Origin: JABDNZ01 sp964407425
Lineage (GTDB): Bacteria; Gemmatimonadota; Gemmatimonadetes; Longimicrobiales; Gaopeijiaceae
DNA: 42,559 bases
Direction of reading: 5' to 3'
Assembly (NCBI GenBank): GCA_964407425.1
Contig: CAYOVN010000012.1
Span: 1-42,559, forward strand
Shown here: positions 16,819 through 25,900 of the stretch, piece after piece
Numbering within the stretch: position 1 is the stretch's first letter
How the letters are laid out: each line of letters opens with the position of its first letter
Position numbers and translations under genes: made by a program
The notes under the pieces: generated by a model
Seen by the model: the letters and a program-made list of their open reading frames with translations, nothing else
The model's database searches: none
What the model was told of the DNA's origin: nothing

Positions 16819-18396
16819 TTGGCTGATTTTCTCTTCGGTTTTCTTCCGGACACGGTTGAAGTGGTGGTGAAGATTGGTGCTCTGATCCTGGGGACCGCTC
16901 TTGTTCTTGTCCTTCTCTTCCGGCGCTTCAGCCATCGGAGGGCTCTCTTTGTTCACACCTGGGGCAACCCCGCCGTGGAATACCATGTCGAGGGGAAGGA
17001 AATCGCAGATGGGCTCCGGCGACACCTCACCGCAATTTGGCTTGTCCATTCAGCCGAAGGCACGGAAGCGGAAGGGGAGTCTACGAGCCTCGGGAATCCG
17101 AAAAGAACGAGTGAGGCTCTCGGCTCTCGGGCCATGTCTCTGATGGCGGGCAATTCCCCCGTCGGATTCCTGGTAGGGCTGTCGTCGAGGTTGTGGCCGA
17201 CTTTGGAGTTGGAGGGTGAGTTGGTCTCTGGAGACCTGGGGGAGAAGCTCTGCGGGGCCAGGCTGAAGAAGGGAAGGCGTTTCTACCACTCCTGGCGACT
17301 CCCGGTTCCGGAAGGGAAGGGAGGGGTCGAAGCCCTGACAGAGGAGTTGGCCTACCGGATCGTTCTCGATAGCGCACGGGGCCGGGTGCTGGACAACTCG
17401 AAGAGTGCTGGTACGAAGAACTGGAAGGCTCTCAGGTCCCTGACGGAAGCCATGAAACTGTGGACCGCGCCGGGGTTCAAGCACTCCGAGACGGACCACG
17501 TAAAGGGTGTAGACCAAAAACTCAAGGAAGCCATCTCCCATGACCCGAACTATGCCCTGGCTCATTTCAACCGGGGGATCCTCTGGCTCCGGACGATCCG
17601 GGACGCGGCGACAAACGCTCGGGCACGGGACCATTTTCTGGAGGCCGGGCGACTCGCCAATGAGCAGGTGGAAGTCGATCTGGAAAACCCGAATCTGGTT
17701 GACCGACGAGTGGAGGGGCTGGCTGCCCTGGGTGTGGCCAGGACCTACAGCCAGGACCGGCACCGATTCGGGAGGACGGATGACGCCACGGTGAAAAAGG
17801 CCCGGCAGGCCGCAGGTGAAGCCGTTCACTGCCTTCCCGGAGATCCGGATGCCATGTATGCCCAAGCCTTCGCTTTCCATTGTACCGAGACTCTGGAGGA
17901 CATCCGGCCGGCCGTGGAGATCTATCGGAAGATCATCGGGAACAAGCATGGGAAATACCCGGGCGTCCACAATAATCTGGGCTACATCCGAATGGTGGGA
18001 GGGGAACACCTCTGGAATATGGGCTACGAGGAGAAGGCACGGGAATGGTGGAAGCTGGCCGAGGAGCAAATGCGGTTGACCCTCAAGATCGCGGATTCTC
18101 GGAGCCGCCTACCCGAGTTCTCCCATGCCAACCTGGGAAACCTCTATCGTCTCCAGAGCCGGTACGAGGAGTCCGAAAGGGAGTACCGGAAGGCCCTGGG
18201 CCCGGAGCCGGAGAAATCCAAGTACACCAACGGGCTGAATGAGTACGGAAGGCTCCTTTTGCAGGTGGGCCGGATGGACGAGGGGAAGAAATTCCACCTA
18301 CTTGCTCTGGCCACAACGGATGATCCCGATTCTCTCCGGAAGCTGGAGGGGGACATCGCCCCGTTCCTCGGAACCGAGGAACCCCAGGACTCTTGA
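16819..18396 (+). CDS. Membrane-anchored TPR protein with unrecognised N-terminal domain
   Basis: 525 residues. A TTG start is chosen because it gives an N-terminal membrane anchor (about 14-34) and GGAGG sits upstream within the end of the previous gene. Residues about 40-190 form a compact domain I do not recognise (FVHTWGNPAVEYHVEGKEIAD; ELEGELVSGDLGEKLCG). From about 215 to the end there are TPR-like helical pairs (DPNYALAHFNRGILWL; YPGVHNNLGYIRM; SHANLGNLYRLQSRYEESEREY). The short stretch before the anchor and the basic RRFSHRR after it suggest that the TPR part is cytoplasmic. It is coupled to the cyclotransferase-like gene. A scaffold role is likely but unproven. Confidence 0.7.
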   Translation: MADFLFGFLPDTVEVVVKIGALILGTALVLVLLFRRFSHRRALFVHTWGNPAVEYHVEGKEIADGLRRHLTAIWLVHSAEGTEAEGESTSLGNPKRTSEALGSRAMSLMAGNSPVGFLVGLSSRLWPTLELEGELVSGDLGEKLCGARLKKGRRFYHSWRLPVPEGKGGVEALTEELAYRIVLDSARGRVLDNSKSAGTKNWKALRSLTEAMKLWTAPGFKHSETDHVKGVDQKLKEAISHDPNYALAHFNRGILWLRTIRDAATNARARDHFLEAGRLANEQVEVDLENPNLVDRRVEGLAALGVARTYSQDRHRFGRTDDATVKKARQAAGEAVHCLPGDPDAMYAQAFAFHCTETLEDIRPAVEIYRKIIGNKHGKYPGVHNNLGYIRMVGGEHLWNMGYEEKAREWWKLAEEQMRLTLKIADSRSRLPEFSHANLGNLYRLQSRYEESEREYRKALGPEPEKSKYTNGLNEYGRLLLQVGRMDEGKKFHLLALATTDDPDSLRKLEGDIAPFLGTEEPQDS

Positions 18397-18527
18397 CCGG
18401 GCCATCCCAAAGAAGTCCTTTCTTCGGAGACCGGGTTGTGCGGGAAGATTAGCCTGTACAGCCAAACCAACCTCCTCTGGGGGACCTTCCCTTTTTGTGA
18501 GGTCGTCCCTTTCTCCGATCCTGGATC

Positions 18528-19736
18528 ATGCCCTCAAGTCAAAGATCTGATTTCCTCATCGTAGGTGGCGGTATCATAGGCCTGGCCGTTGCCCGGGCTG
18601 CCAAATTGAGGTGGCCCGACGCATCCGTGACACTGCTGGAAAAGGAGGAGAAGGTCGGACTCCACGGATCCGGCCGGAACAGCGGCGTACTGCACGCTGG
18701 GTTCTACTATACGGCCGACACTTTGAAGGCCCGGTTTTCGAGGGACGGAACCCGCCAGTGGACGGAGCTCTGTGAAGAGCGGGGCTTGGCCATCAACCGA
18801 TGCGGAAAACTCGTGGTGGCTCAGAGCCCGGGCGAACTCGAAGGGCTGGCGGAGCTGAAACGACGGGGTGATCGAAACGGCGTCGTCCTGGAGGAAGTCT
18901 CTGAGGAGGAAGCCCGGGAGATCGACCCTGCTGCAAAGACCCATGAGCGGGCCCTCTTCTCCCCCACGACGGCATCCGTAGATCCGTCGGAGGTTACTCA
19001 GGCTCTTGCTGCGGACGCCCAGGCCTCTGGAGTGGAGATGGTGTTCGGCGCCCGGGCGCTGGGTCGGAAAGGAAAGGCCCTGGTCACGAGCAAGGGGCTC
19101 TTCGAGGCGGGCTATATGGTGAACGCCGCCGGCCTGTATGCCGACAAGCTTGCCCAGGCCTATGGGTTCGGAGGGGACCTGGACATTCTCCCCTTCAAGG
19201 GCATCTACCTCTATGGAGATCCGCCCAAGCTCAGGCCCCGGGTCCATATCTATCCGGTCCCCAGGCTCAGCCGCCCCTGGCTCGGAGTCCACTACACTAT
19301 CGATGTGAATAAGAACGTGAAGATTGGCCCTACGGCGATTCCCGCCTTCTGGAGGGAGAACTACAGAGGGCTGGAGAACTTCAACCTCCGGGAGGCTCTG
19401 AACATCCTCGGGATCGAGGCAGGGCTTTTTTTGAGGAATGACTTCGAGTTTCGGGAAATCGCAGTGGAGGAGATGAAGAAGTATCTCCGGTCCGTCCTGG
19501 TCGAAAAGGGCGCAATGTTGGTGAACGGAACACCCATGGACTCTTTCCGAACCTGGGGAAAGCCGGGGATCAGAGCCCAGCTCTTCCACAAAAAGGAGCG
19601 GAAGATGCTCATGGACTTTGTCATCGAGGGTGATGGGGAGTCCCTCCATATTCTGAATGCCGTGTCCCCGGCCTTCACTTGCGCTCTTCCCTTCGCCGAG
19701 TACGTGCTTGATCAAATCGAATCCAAAACGAATTGA
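18528..19736 (+). CDS. lhgO: L-2-hydroxyglutarate oxidase/dehydrogenase (LhgO family)
   Basis: 402 residues, the family length. A Rossmann FAD motif opens the protein (FLIVGGGIIGLAVARAA), followed by the LhgO hallmark GSGRNSGVLHAGFYY (47-61), LPFKGIYLYG and the C-terminal FAD contact ILNAVSPAFTCALPFAEYV. The enzyme oxidises L-2-hydroxyglutarate, a side product of malate and lactate dehydrogenases, to 2-oxoglutarate, passing electrons to oxygen or quinone. The ATG at 18528 has only a weak ribosome site (CTGGATC). It starts 131 bp after the TPR gene and is followed after 30 bp by a flavoprotein gene on the same strand. Related glycerol-3-phosphate or D-amino-acid oxidases are less likely given the RNSGVLHAG motif. 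Confidence 0.85.
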   Translation: MPSSQRSDFLIVGGGIIGLAVARAAKLRWPDASVTLLEKEEKVGLHGSGRNSGVLHAGFYYTADTLKARFSRDGTRQWTELCEERGLAINRCGKLVVAQSPGELEGLAELKRRGDRNGVVLEEVSEEEAREIDPAAKTHERALFSPTTASVDPSEVTQALAADAQASGVEMVFGARALGRKGKALVTSKGLFEAGYMVNAAGLYADKLAQAYGFGGDLDILPFKGIYLYGDPPKLRPRVHIYPVPRLSRPWLGVHYTIDVNKNVKIGPTAIPAFWRENYRGLENFNLREALNILGIEAGLFLRNDFEFREIAVEEMKKYLRSVLVEKGAMLVNGTPMDSFRTWGKPGIRAQLFHKKERKMLMDFVIEGDGESLHILNAVSPAFTCALPFAEYVLDQIESKTN

Positions 19737-19766
19737 AGCGTCCCCAAACCGACGTGGAGAAAGAAC

Positions 19767-20324
19767 ATGAGCCCCGAACACCTTCACCCCCGCCGACGGG
19801 ATCGATCCAAGGATGAGGAATGGATCAAGGCCCTCCTGCATCGCGGTGAGGCGGGAGTTTTCTCCGCCGTTCTCGAGGGGGCGCCGGTAGCCCTACCCAG
19901 GATCTTCGTTTATGACGAGGCCAGGGACGCCATCTATGTCCATGGAGCCTTTGGTGGCCTGACAGGAAAGGTCCTGGCTCAGGGCGGTGGGGAAGATGGA
20001 GTCCCCATGGCCGCTACCGTTTACGAGATGGGGCGACTTCTCCCTGCCGACGAAGCTCTGGAGTTCGGAGTAGAGTACGCCAGCGTGGTCGTGTCCGGTA
20101 CGGCCCGGGAAGTGTCCGATCTGGAAGAGGTGGGCCGTGCCCTTCGGTTGATCATGGAGAAGTACGCTCCCCATCTGGACTCGGGGAAGGACTACCGGCC
20201 CGTCGAATCGGACGAAATCGTCCGGACCGCAGTGGTCCGCATCGATATCCAGGCCTGGAGCGGGAAGCAGAAGACCGCGCCGGAGGATTTCCCCGGGGCC
20301 TATTGGCTCAAGGACGTCCGGTAG
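19767..20324 (+). CDS. PPOX-fold flavoprotein (NimA / pyridoxamine 5'-phosphate oxidase-like)
   Basis: 185 residues. It begins with a basic, charged RRRDRSKDEEWIKALL and then shows the split-barrel FMN-binding pattern of Pyridox_ox_2/NimA-type proteins: GEAGVFSAV, ALPRIFVYDEARDAIYVHGA (His59) and ASVVVSGTAREVSDLEE. Family members bind FMN or F420 and reduce nitroimidazoles or other small substrates; the physiological substrate here is unknown. GGAGAAAG precedes the ATG by five bases. It lies 30 bp after lhgO and probably shares its transcript. It converges on the DAACS symporter with a one-base gap between stop codons. Confidence 0.8.
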   Translation: MSPEHLHPRRRDRSKDEEWIKALLHRGEAGVFSAVLEGAPVALPRIFVYDEARDAIYVHGAFGGLTGKVLAQGGGEDGVPMAATVYEMGRLLPADEALEFGVEYASVVVSGTAREVSDLEEVGRALRLIMEKYAPHLDSGKDYRPVESDEIVRTAVVRIDIQAWSGKQKTAPEDFPGAYWLKDVR

Positions 20325-20325
20325 C

Positions 20326-21582
20326 TCACGATGTGGCGGGAGAAGGCCCGTCCTTCTGGGCTCGCTCCTCACCCTTCGCCAGAACCACTGCAGCACCGAT
20401 GTTGGCCGTCACATTTGCGGTGGTCCGGAAGATGTCCGGGATCGTATCCACCGCCAGGAGGATCCCTATCCCCTCCACCGGAAGGTCTACCGCCATCAGG
20501 ACGGGGACCGCGGCGATCACCCCTCCCCCAGGCACACCCGGGACCGTGAAGCTGGCCAGGATGGAGGTCAGGACCATGGTCAGGAGGTGAATCGGCTCCA
20601 GGGTGATCCCATAAAAGAAGGCGATAAAGTAGGCCCCGACGATCATGGGGACCGGGGCGGTGATTCGGAAAACGGAGAATCCCAGGGGCATAAGAAAGCT
20701 GTTGATGGCCGCCGGGAGCTTCAGGCGGTTCTCCGCCTCTTCCACGGCCGGTGGCAGAGAAGCCAAGGATGACCGTGAGCTGAAGGCTACCGCCTGGGCT
20801 GGAACGCTTGCTCCGCTGAACTCCTTCAGGGAGAGACCTCCTCCGAACACAGCCAGGGGGTAGGTCAGGGCCAGAAGGAGAATACAGAGCCCCGAGTGGA
20901 TGACGATGTAGGCAAGGATGGCTCCTGCCGTATTCAGGCCCATGTTCGCACCCAGGCCCAAAGCCAGGGCGAACACCCCCACTGGGGCCAGATCCAGAAT
21001 CCACCCGATCAGCACGAGCATGGCCTCGGAAACGGCCTTAAAAAAGCCGGTGATGGCCTCTTTCTGGTCTGTCTTGATCCTCGCCGCAGCAAGGGAGAAG
21101 AGGAGGGTGAAGATGATGAACGGCAGCATGGACCCGTCGGCCATGGCACCTATGGGATTGGTGGGGACCAGGCCGACCAGCCATTCTCCAATGGTGAGGA
21201 CCTCGTTCTCCACTCCGCCGCTGCCGCCCAGGCTCTCCCTGAGGCTAGCTGCTGCCTGCGGATCCGCCGGAAGACGGGAGACCAAAGGAGGAGTCACCAC
21301 GGCGGTCATGACCGCTGCAAAAGCAATGAGGCCCAGGAAGAGGCCAATGGCCCTCGTTCCGATTCGACCCACAGCTCGAACGTCCGTACCCACGATACCC
21401 ACGACCAGCAGGGATCCCACCAGGGGGATCACAGTCATCCGTATGGCGTTCACCCAGATCCGGCCCAGGGGTTCGATCCACTGAACCATCGTTTCCAGAG
21501 CCGGCATTCCCGAAGCCGCAACACCAAAGCCAGCCAATAGGCCGGCCACTAATCCAAGAAGAACCTTGACGGTCAGGGACAT
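20326..21582 (-). CDS. Divergent dicarboxylate/amino acid:cation symporter (DAACS, GltP family)
   Basis: 418 residues, typical length, with eight hydrophobic helices and the two hairpin loops. Hairpin 1 reads AFSSRSSLASLPP (266-278; the family serine-rich loop). Hairpin 2 reads PGVPGGGVIAAVP. TM8 reads DTIPDIFRTTANVTAN, with Asp379, Asp383, Arg386 and Asn390 matching substrate-site residues of GltPh; the Arg suggests an acidic substrate. The TM7 sodium motif NMDGT is replaced by RITAP (306-310), and the TM8 sodium-site aspartate is Asn394. The coupling ion may therefore differ. GGAGGT lies upstream of the ATG inside the end of the amidohydrolase gene. It is the last gene of a four-gene operon. 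Confidence 0.88.
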   Translation of the reverse strand: MSLTVKVLLGLVAGLLAGFGVAASGMPALETMVQWIEPLGRIWVNAIRMTVIPLVGSLLVVGIVGTDVRAVGRIGTRAIGLFLGLIAFAAVMTAVVTPPLVSRLPADPQAAASLRESLGGSGGVENEVLTIGEWLVGLVPTNPIGAMADGSMLPFIIFTLLFSLAAARIKTDQKEAITGFFKAVSEAMLVLIGWILDLAPVGVFALALGLGANMGLNTAGAILAYIVIHSGLCILLLALTYPLAVFGGGLSLKEFSGASVPAQAVAFSSRSSLASLPPAVEEAENRLKLPAAINSFLMPLGFSVFRITAPVPMIVGAYFIAFFYGITLEPIHLLTMVLTSILASFTVPGVPGGGVIAAVPVLMAVDLPVEGIGILLAVDTIPDIFRTTANVTANIGAAVVLAKGEERAQKDGPSPATS

Positions 21583-21591
21583 GATTGGGCG

Positions 21592-22962
21592 CTAACCTCC
21601 GATTGTTTCGGCCATGGATGCGAGCTTTCCGTCGATCTTCTCCCGGGGGATCCACACTCCCCGGATCATCACACCTTCCTGATCCCAAAGGGCTTCCAGG
21701 TCTTCCAGGGGATTGGCCCGGAGAAGGATCAGATCGGCCCTGTTGCCCTCCACCACCGTTCCGAAATTCGCCGGTTCCAATAACTCATTCCTGGCGTAGT
21801 CCGAAACGTTTCGGGTACCGGTCACCATGATTTCGTAGGGGGTCAGCCCCGCCGCGGCCATGCTCCGGAGCTCATGCCTGAGAGCGAAGCCCGGGACATT
21901 GAACATCCGGGGCGAATCGGTACCCATAAGAACCCCGACACCGGCCATGGTCAGGGCCCTGAGGATTCTCTGGCGGACCTGGACCATCAAGTCACCCGTC
22001 TCGGGAGGGACATCCCGGGAGCCACCGGCTTCCAGAATCCATCCGTCGGAGATGAAAGAGGGCACCCACCGCATCTCCGGGAGGATCAAAAGGGAGTCCA
22101 CGTCAGAAGAACCGTACCGGTTCTCCCATAGATAGAGAGTGGGGATCACCCAACTGTCACTGGAGCGGGTGTGGGCCGCGACGGCCCTCATCTTCCTTCC
22201 CTCAACCGTCTGGAGTTGGGTGACCAGCGGAACTGCCTCCCCCCGGTCCAAGCGGGACCTGACCTCATCCGATACGACTTCCTTCAGGTACCCGTCCAGG
22301 TGTTCGACAAAGGAGATCCCACTGGATAGGGCCGCTCGAAGTCCTACCTCACTCGGGATGTTCCCCCCGAAGGTATACCCCCGGGAGTGAGCCTCTTCAG
22401 ACAGGGAGTCCCACACTTGTGGGGTGAGGCCGCCGGCGATGGGTTGGAAGTCATATCCTGCCCTTCGGTGAGCCATCATCCTCTCGATGGCTGCCGACCC
22501 ATTCGGGGCGTTGCCTCCGTTCAGGGGCGGCGCCCCTGCCCAGACCGTGGGCCCAAGGAGTGTGCCGTCAGCGATCTGTCGTTTGATCTGCAGATGGTTG
22601 GAAGCTCCGTCCATACCACGGATCACCGTGACGTTGTTCGCCAGAAGGAGGAACATGAAGTCCTCCACCTGTTCTGATGTGGCCTGAGAGGAAGGAAGCG
22701 TGACATGCATATCGGCGAGGCCTGGGGCAAGGAAAAGCCCGGTCCCGTCGATGATTCTGGCCCCTTCCGGGACCGAGACCCGGTATGAAGGAGCCACCTC
22801 CTGAATCACCCCGCCCTGGATCAGGACCGTGTGGTCCTCCAGTACCTTTTCCCTATCCATTGGAAGGACGTTTACGCCAACAAAGGCCGTTGTTCCCTCC
22901 TGGGAAGATCCCACTCCCGGGCTGAGGAGGAGGACCAACAGGATGAGCCGAACCACTCTCAT
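21592..22962 (-). CDS. Exported amidohydrolase-superfamily protein with altered metal site
   Basis: 456 residues. The start at 22962 overlaps the previous stop as ATGA and opens on a signal peptide (MRVVRLILLVLLLSPGVGSSQ). The fold is clear: a beta-sandwich start (FVGVNVLPMDREKVLEDHTV), LAPGLADMHVT (79-88), SFVEHLDGY (217-225), LMGTDSP and the C-terminal NRADLILLRANPL. In active relatives (imidazolonepropionase or prolidase type) the motifs are DxHxH, a metal-bridging lysine, and two further His. Here HxH is HVT, the lysine site reads YDFQPI, and the first distal His reads GGNIPS. Only His86, His221 and the GTD aspartate remain. It may be a pseudoenzyme or use different chemistry. The location is periplasmic, in an operon with a propeller protein and a symporter. 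Confidence 0.85.
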   Translation of the reverse strand: MRVVRLILLVLLLSPGVGSSQEGTTAFVGVNVLPMDREKVLEDHTVLIQGGVIQEVAPSYRVSVPEGARIIDGTGLFLAPGLADMHVTLPSSQATSEQVEDFMFLLLANNVTVIRGMDGASNHLQIKRQIADGTLLGPTVWAGAPPLNGGNAPNGSAAIERMMAHRRAGYDFQPIAGGLTPQVWDSLSEEAHSRGYTFGGNIPSEVGLRAALSSGISFVEHLDGYLKEVVSDEVRSRLDRGEAVPLVTQLQTVEGRKMRAVAAHTRSSDSWVIPTLYLWENRYGSSDVDSLLILPEMRWVPSFISDGWILEAGGSRDVPPETGDLMVQVRQRILRALTMAGVGVLMGTDSPRMFNVPGFALRHELRSMAAAGLTPYEIMVTGTRNVSDYARNELLEPANFGTVVEGNRADLILLRANPLEDLEALWDQEGVMIRGVWIPREKIDGKLASMAETIGG

Positions 22963-25900
22963 CTCCCCGGCCCTCCGGTCGGGTGGTCTGCCCCTCCGCC
23001 GATCTGCTGAGCCAAGGCCCTGGTTTCTCGCAGCAGGGTATCCGTCATCTCCTGGTAGAAATCCTTCTGGGAGAGCTGATCCCCCGTCATGGGCCCCACC
23101 CAACCTTCCACCTCTCGGACCAGGCCCCGAGTCCGGTTCCGTAGCTCGTTCCATTGGCGTTGGAGTTCTGAACCCCATTCTCCCAGGGATTCCTTGAAGG
23201 CTTCATCGGCGTCGATCTTCCTGTTCACTTCGACGATCTCCCCTGCTCCTTCGGCGGTTTCCCGAGCCAGGGCCCCCAGGGCGAGGAGGTCCTCGGTCCA
23301 TTGGCGCCGGACTTCCATATCCACATCGAGGCGCGGATCCTCCTGGACGTTCAGGAGACCCTCGGAGACCGCTCCATCGGCTTCGAGCCGGACGAGGTAT
23401 TCACCAGGGACGACCAGAGGGCCCCGAGGCGGCTGGCCGGGACTTTGATCGGGGTCGGTGGAGCGGAGGTTCCAGACGGCCCGGTTCATCCCCTTCCGGC
23501 TCGCAGTGGGTACACTGGCAACCACTTTCCCATCCTGGGCCAGTACCGAAATGGTCACTTCCTTGTCGGCTCCGTCGAGCCAGAAGTCCATGAGAGCACC
23601 GGGTGCTGGGTTCGCGCCACGGAAAATCATGTCCCCGTTGTGGCCTTTTTCTGACCGGTACCTTACCTGTTCCGCCGTCTCCATAGAAAAGAGGTGGGCA
23701 GGGGATGCCAGGACCTCGGGAGTGGCCTCCTGGAAAGCGTTCAGGTTATCGAAAATCCAGATTCCCCGTCCATGGGTTCCGAGAATCAGGTCGTTGTCTC
23801 TGGGGTGGACCACCAGATCGTTGACCGCCACGGTGGGGATACCCAGGGAGAGATCCATCCAATGGGTTCCCCGATCCAGGGAATAAAAGGCTCCGAATTC
23901 CGTGGCCAGGTAGAGAAGCTGAGGATTCCGGGGGTCCTCTCTGACCACACGGACCACACGATCGGCCGGAAGGTCACCCGTGATGTCCTGCCAGCTCTCA
24001 CCATAGTCGTCGGAGGCGTAAAGGTAGTTGCTGAAGTCGTCGTTTCGATAGTTGTTCGTTGCCACATAAACCCTGCCGGGGACGAACCGGGAAACCTCGA
24101 TCCCGTTCACCCATGTGTCCGCGGGCAGGCCGGCCATCCGGTCTGTCACCCTGGTCCAGCTCGTTCCCCCGTCCGTGGAGGCCTTCACGTTTCCGTCATC
24201 CGTCCCTATGTAGAGGACCCCCTCCTTCAGGGGTGATTCGGCAACGGCCGTTAGGGTGGGGTAGTAGGGAATCCCATCGTCTAGAGAGAGGGTCTCAGGG
24301 ACCGGTAGCTCGCCCATAATGGTCAGAGTTCTTCGGTCGACTCCGGTGGTCTGGTCCCCCAGGTTCTCCCAGTTGCGCCCTTGGTCCCGGCTTCTCCAGA
24401 GGATGTTCGTACCGGCGTAAATCGTATTGGGGTCATGGGGGGAGATGAGGAAGGGCCCGTCCCAGTTGCCAGGAGCCATGGCGTTGCCCAGGCGTTGCTC
24501 AGGGGCGTCCAGATCCTTCCAGGTAGTCCAGTTCTTCCTTGCTCCGATCGCCCCGGTCGGGTCCCCCGGTCGGATACTCTGCCGTTGACCGGTGGTCACA
24601 TCCACCCGGTCCAATCCGAGGTATTGGGACTCCACATACAGGAGGTTGTTGTTGGTGGTGTCCACCAGATTCAGGAAGCCGTCGCCCCCACCCCACTTCA
24701 TCCAATCGTGGTTCAGGATCCCCTCTGTTCGGTAGGTAGCGTTCGGACCGGCCCAGCTTCCGTTGTCCTGAAGGCCCCCGTACACCCAGTAGGGGTGACG
24801 GTAGTCGTAGCTCACCCGATAGAACTGACTAAGGGGTAGGTGTGTGATGTACAGCCATGTCTGTGCCCGGTCGTACGAGATTCCCAATCCACCGTCGTCG
24901 GCCTTCATGACATGCCGGGAGTCGTTGGGGTTTACCCATAGGAACCGGTCATCTCCGTGCAAGGTCTGCCGGGCCGAGGTAAAGGTCTTGCCCCCGTCGT
25001 CGGACCAGGAAAAGGCGTTCTGCATATAGATCCGCTGGTCGTCGGACGGGTCCACAAGGATCTGACTGGCATACATGGGCCGGGGGTTCCAGTCGCTCAT
25101 GTATTCCCAGGTTTCTCCCCGGTTCTCCGAGCGATACACCCCGGCCAGGCGCTCTTCGTAGGCCGTTGAGGCGTTGTACCGGAGTCCCTGCTCCACGCTC
25201 GCATAAACGATCCGGGGGTCGGAACGGTACACGGAAATCCCGATACGCCCGATGTCCCCTGTGGGCAGACCGTTGTCCAGGCCGGCGTTCGTGAGCTTCG
25301 TCCAATTCGCCCCGCCATCCACCGATTTCCACAAAGCGCTTCCAGCTCCGCCCCCGTGAAATCCGTAGGGACGCCGTCGCCTCTGATAGGAGGCGGCGTA
25401 CACGACCTCGGGGTTCTCCGGATCCAGCGTGACGTCGATCACTCCGGTGTCCTCATCCACGAAAAGGATCCGCTCCCAGCTCTCTCCTCCGTCGACGCTC
25501 TTGTACAGTCCCCGCTCCTCGTTCGGACCCCAGAGGTGGCCGATGGCCGCCACATACACCACCTGGGTATTGGTGGGATGAAGGGCGATCCGGCCGATAT
25601 GGTGGGAGTCGGTCAGGCCCACGTTCTCCCAGCTTTCACCGCCGTCCCGGGACCGATAAACCCCATCGCCCCAGGAAGAGCTCTGCCGATTCGCCCGTTC
25701 CCCGGTGCCAATCCACACGAGGCTCGTATCCACCTGGTGCACCGCCACGTCCCCGATGGAATGAACGGCCTCATTCCCGAAGAGGGCCGTGAATGTCACG
25801 GCGTTATTGGTCGACTTCCAGAGGCCGCCGGTGGCCGAAGCCACATAAAAAACCGTGGGGTCCTTTTCGACCACGGCGAGGTCCACGATCCGACCACTCA

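Noticed and set aside
17050..18069. 339-codon minus-strand open frame
   Set aside because: Antisense to the TPR gene; the composition is that of a shadow frame.
18534..19841. 435-codon minus-strand open frame
   Set aside because: Antisense to lhgO, whose FAD motifs and family length are clear; no motif in the antisense product.
22963..23178. N-terminal extension of the amidohydrolase
   Set aside because: It lies inside the end of the propeller gene; the ATGA overlap at 22962 opens directly on a signal peptide.
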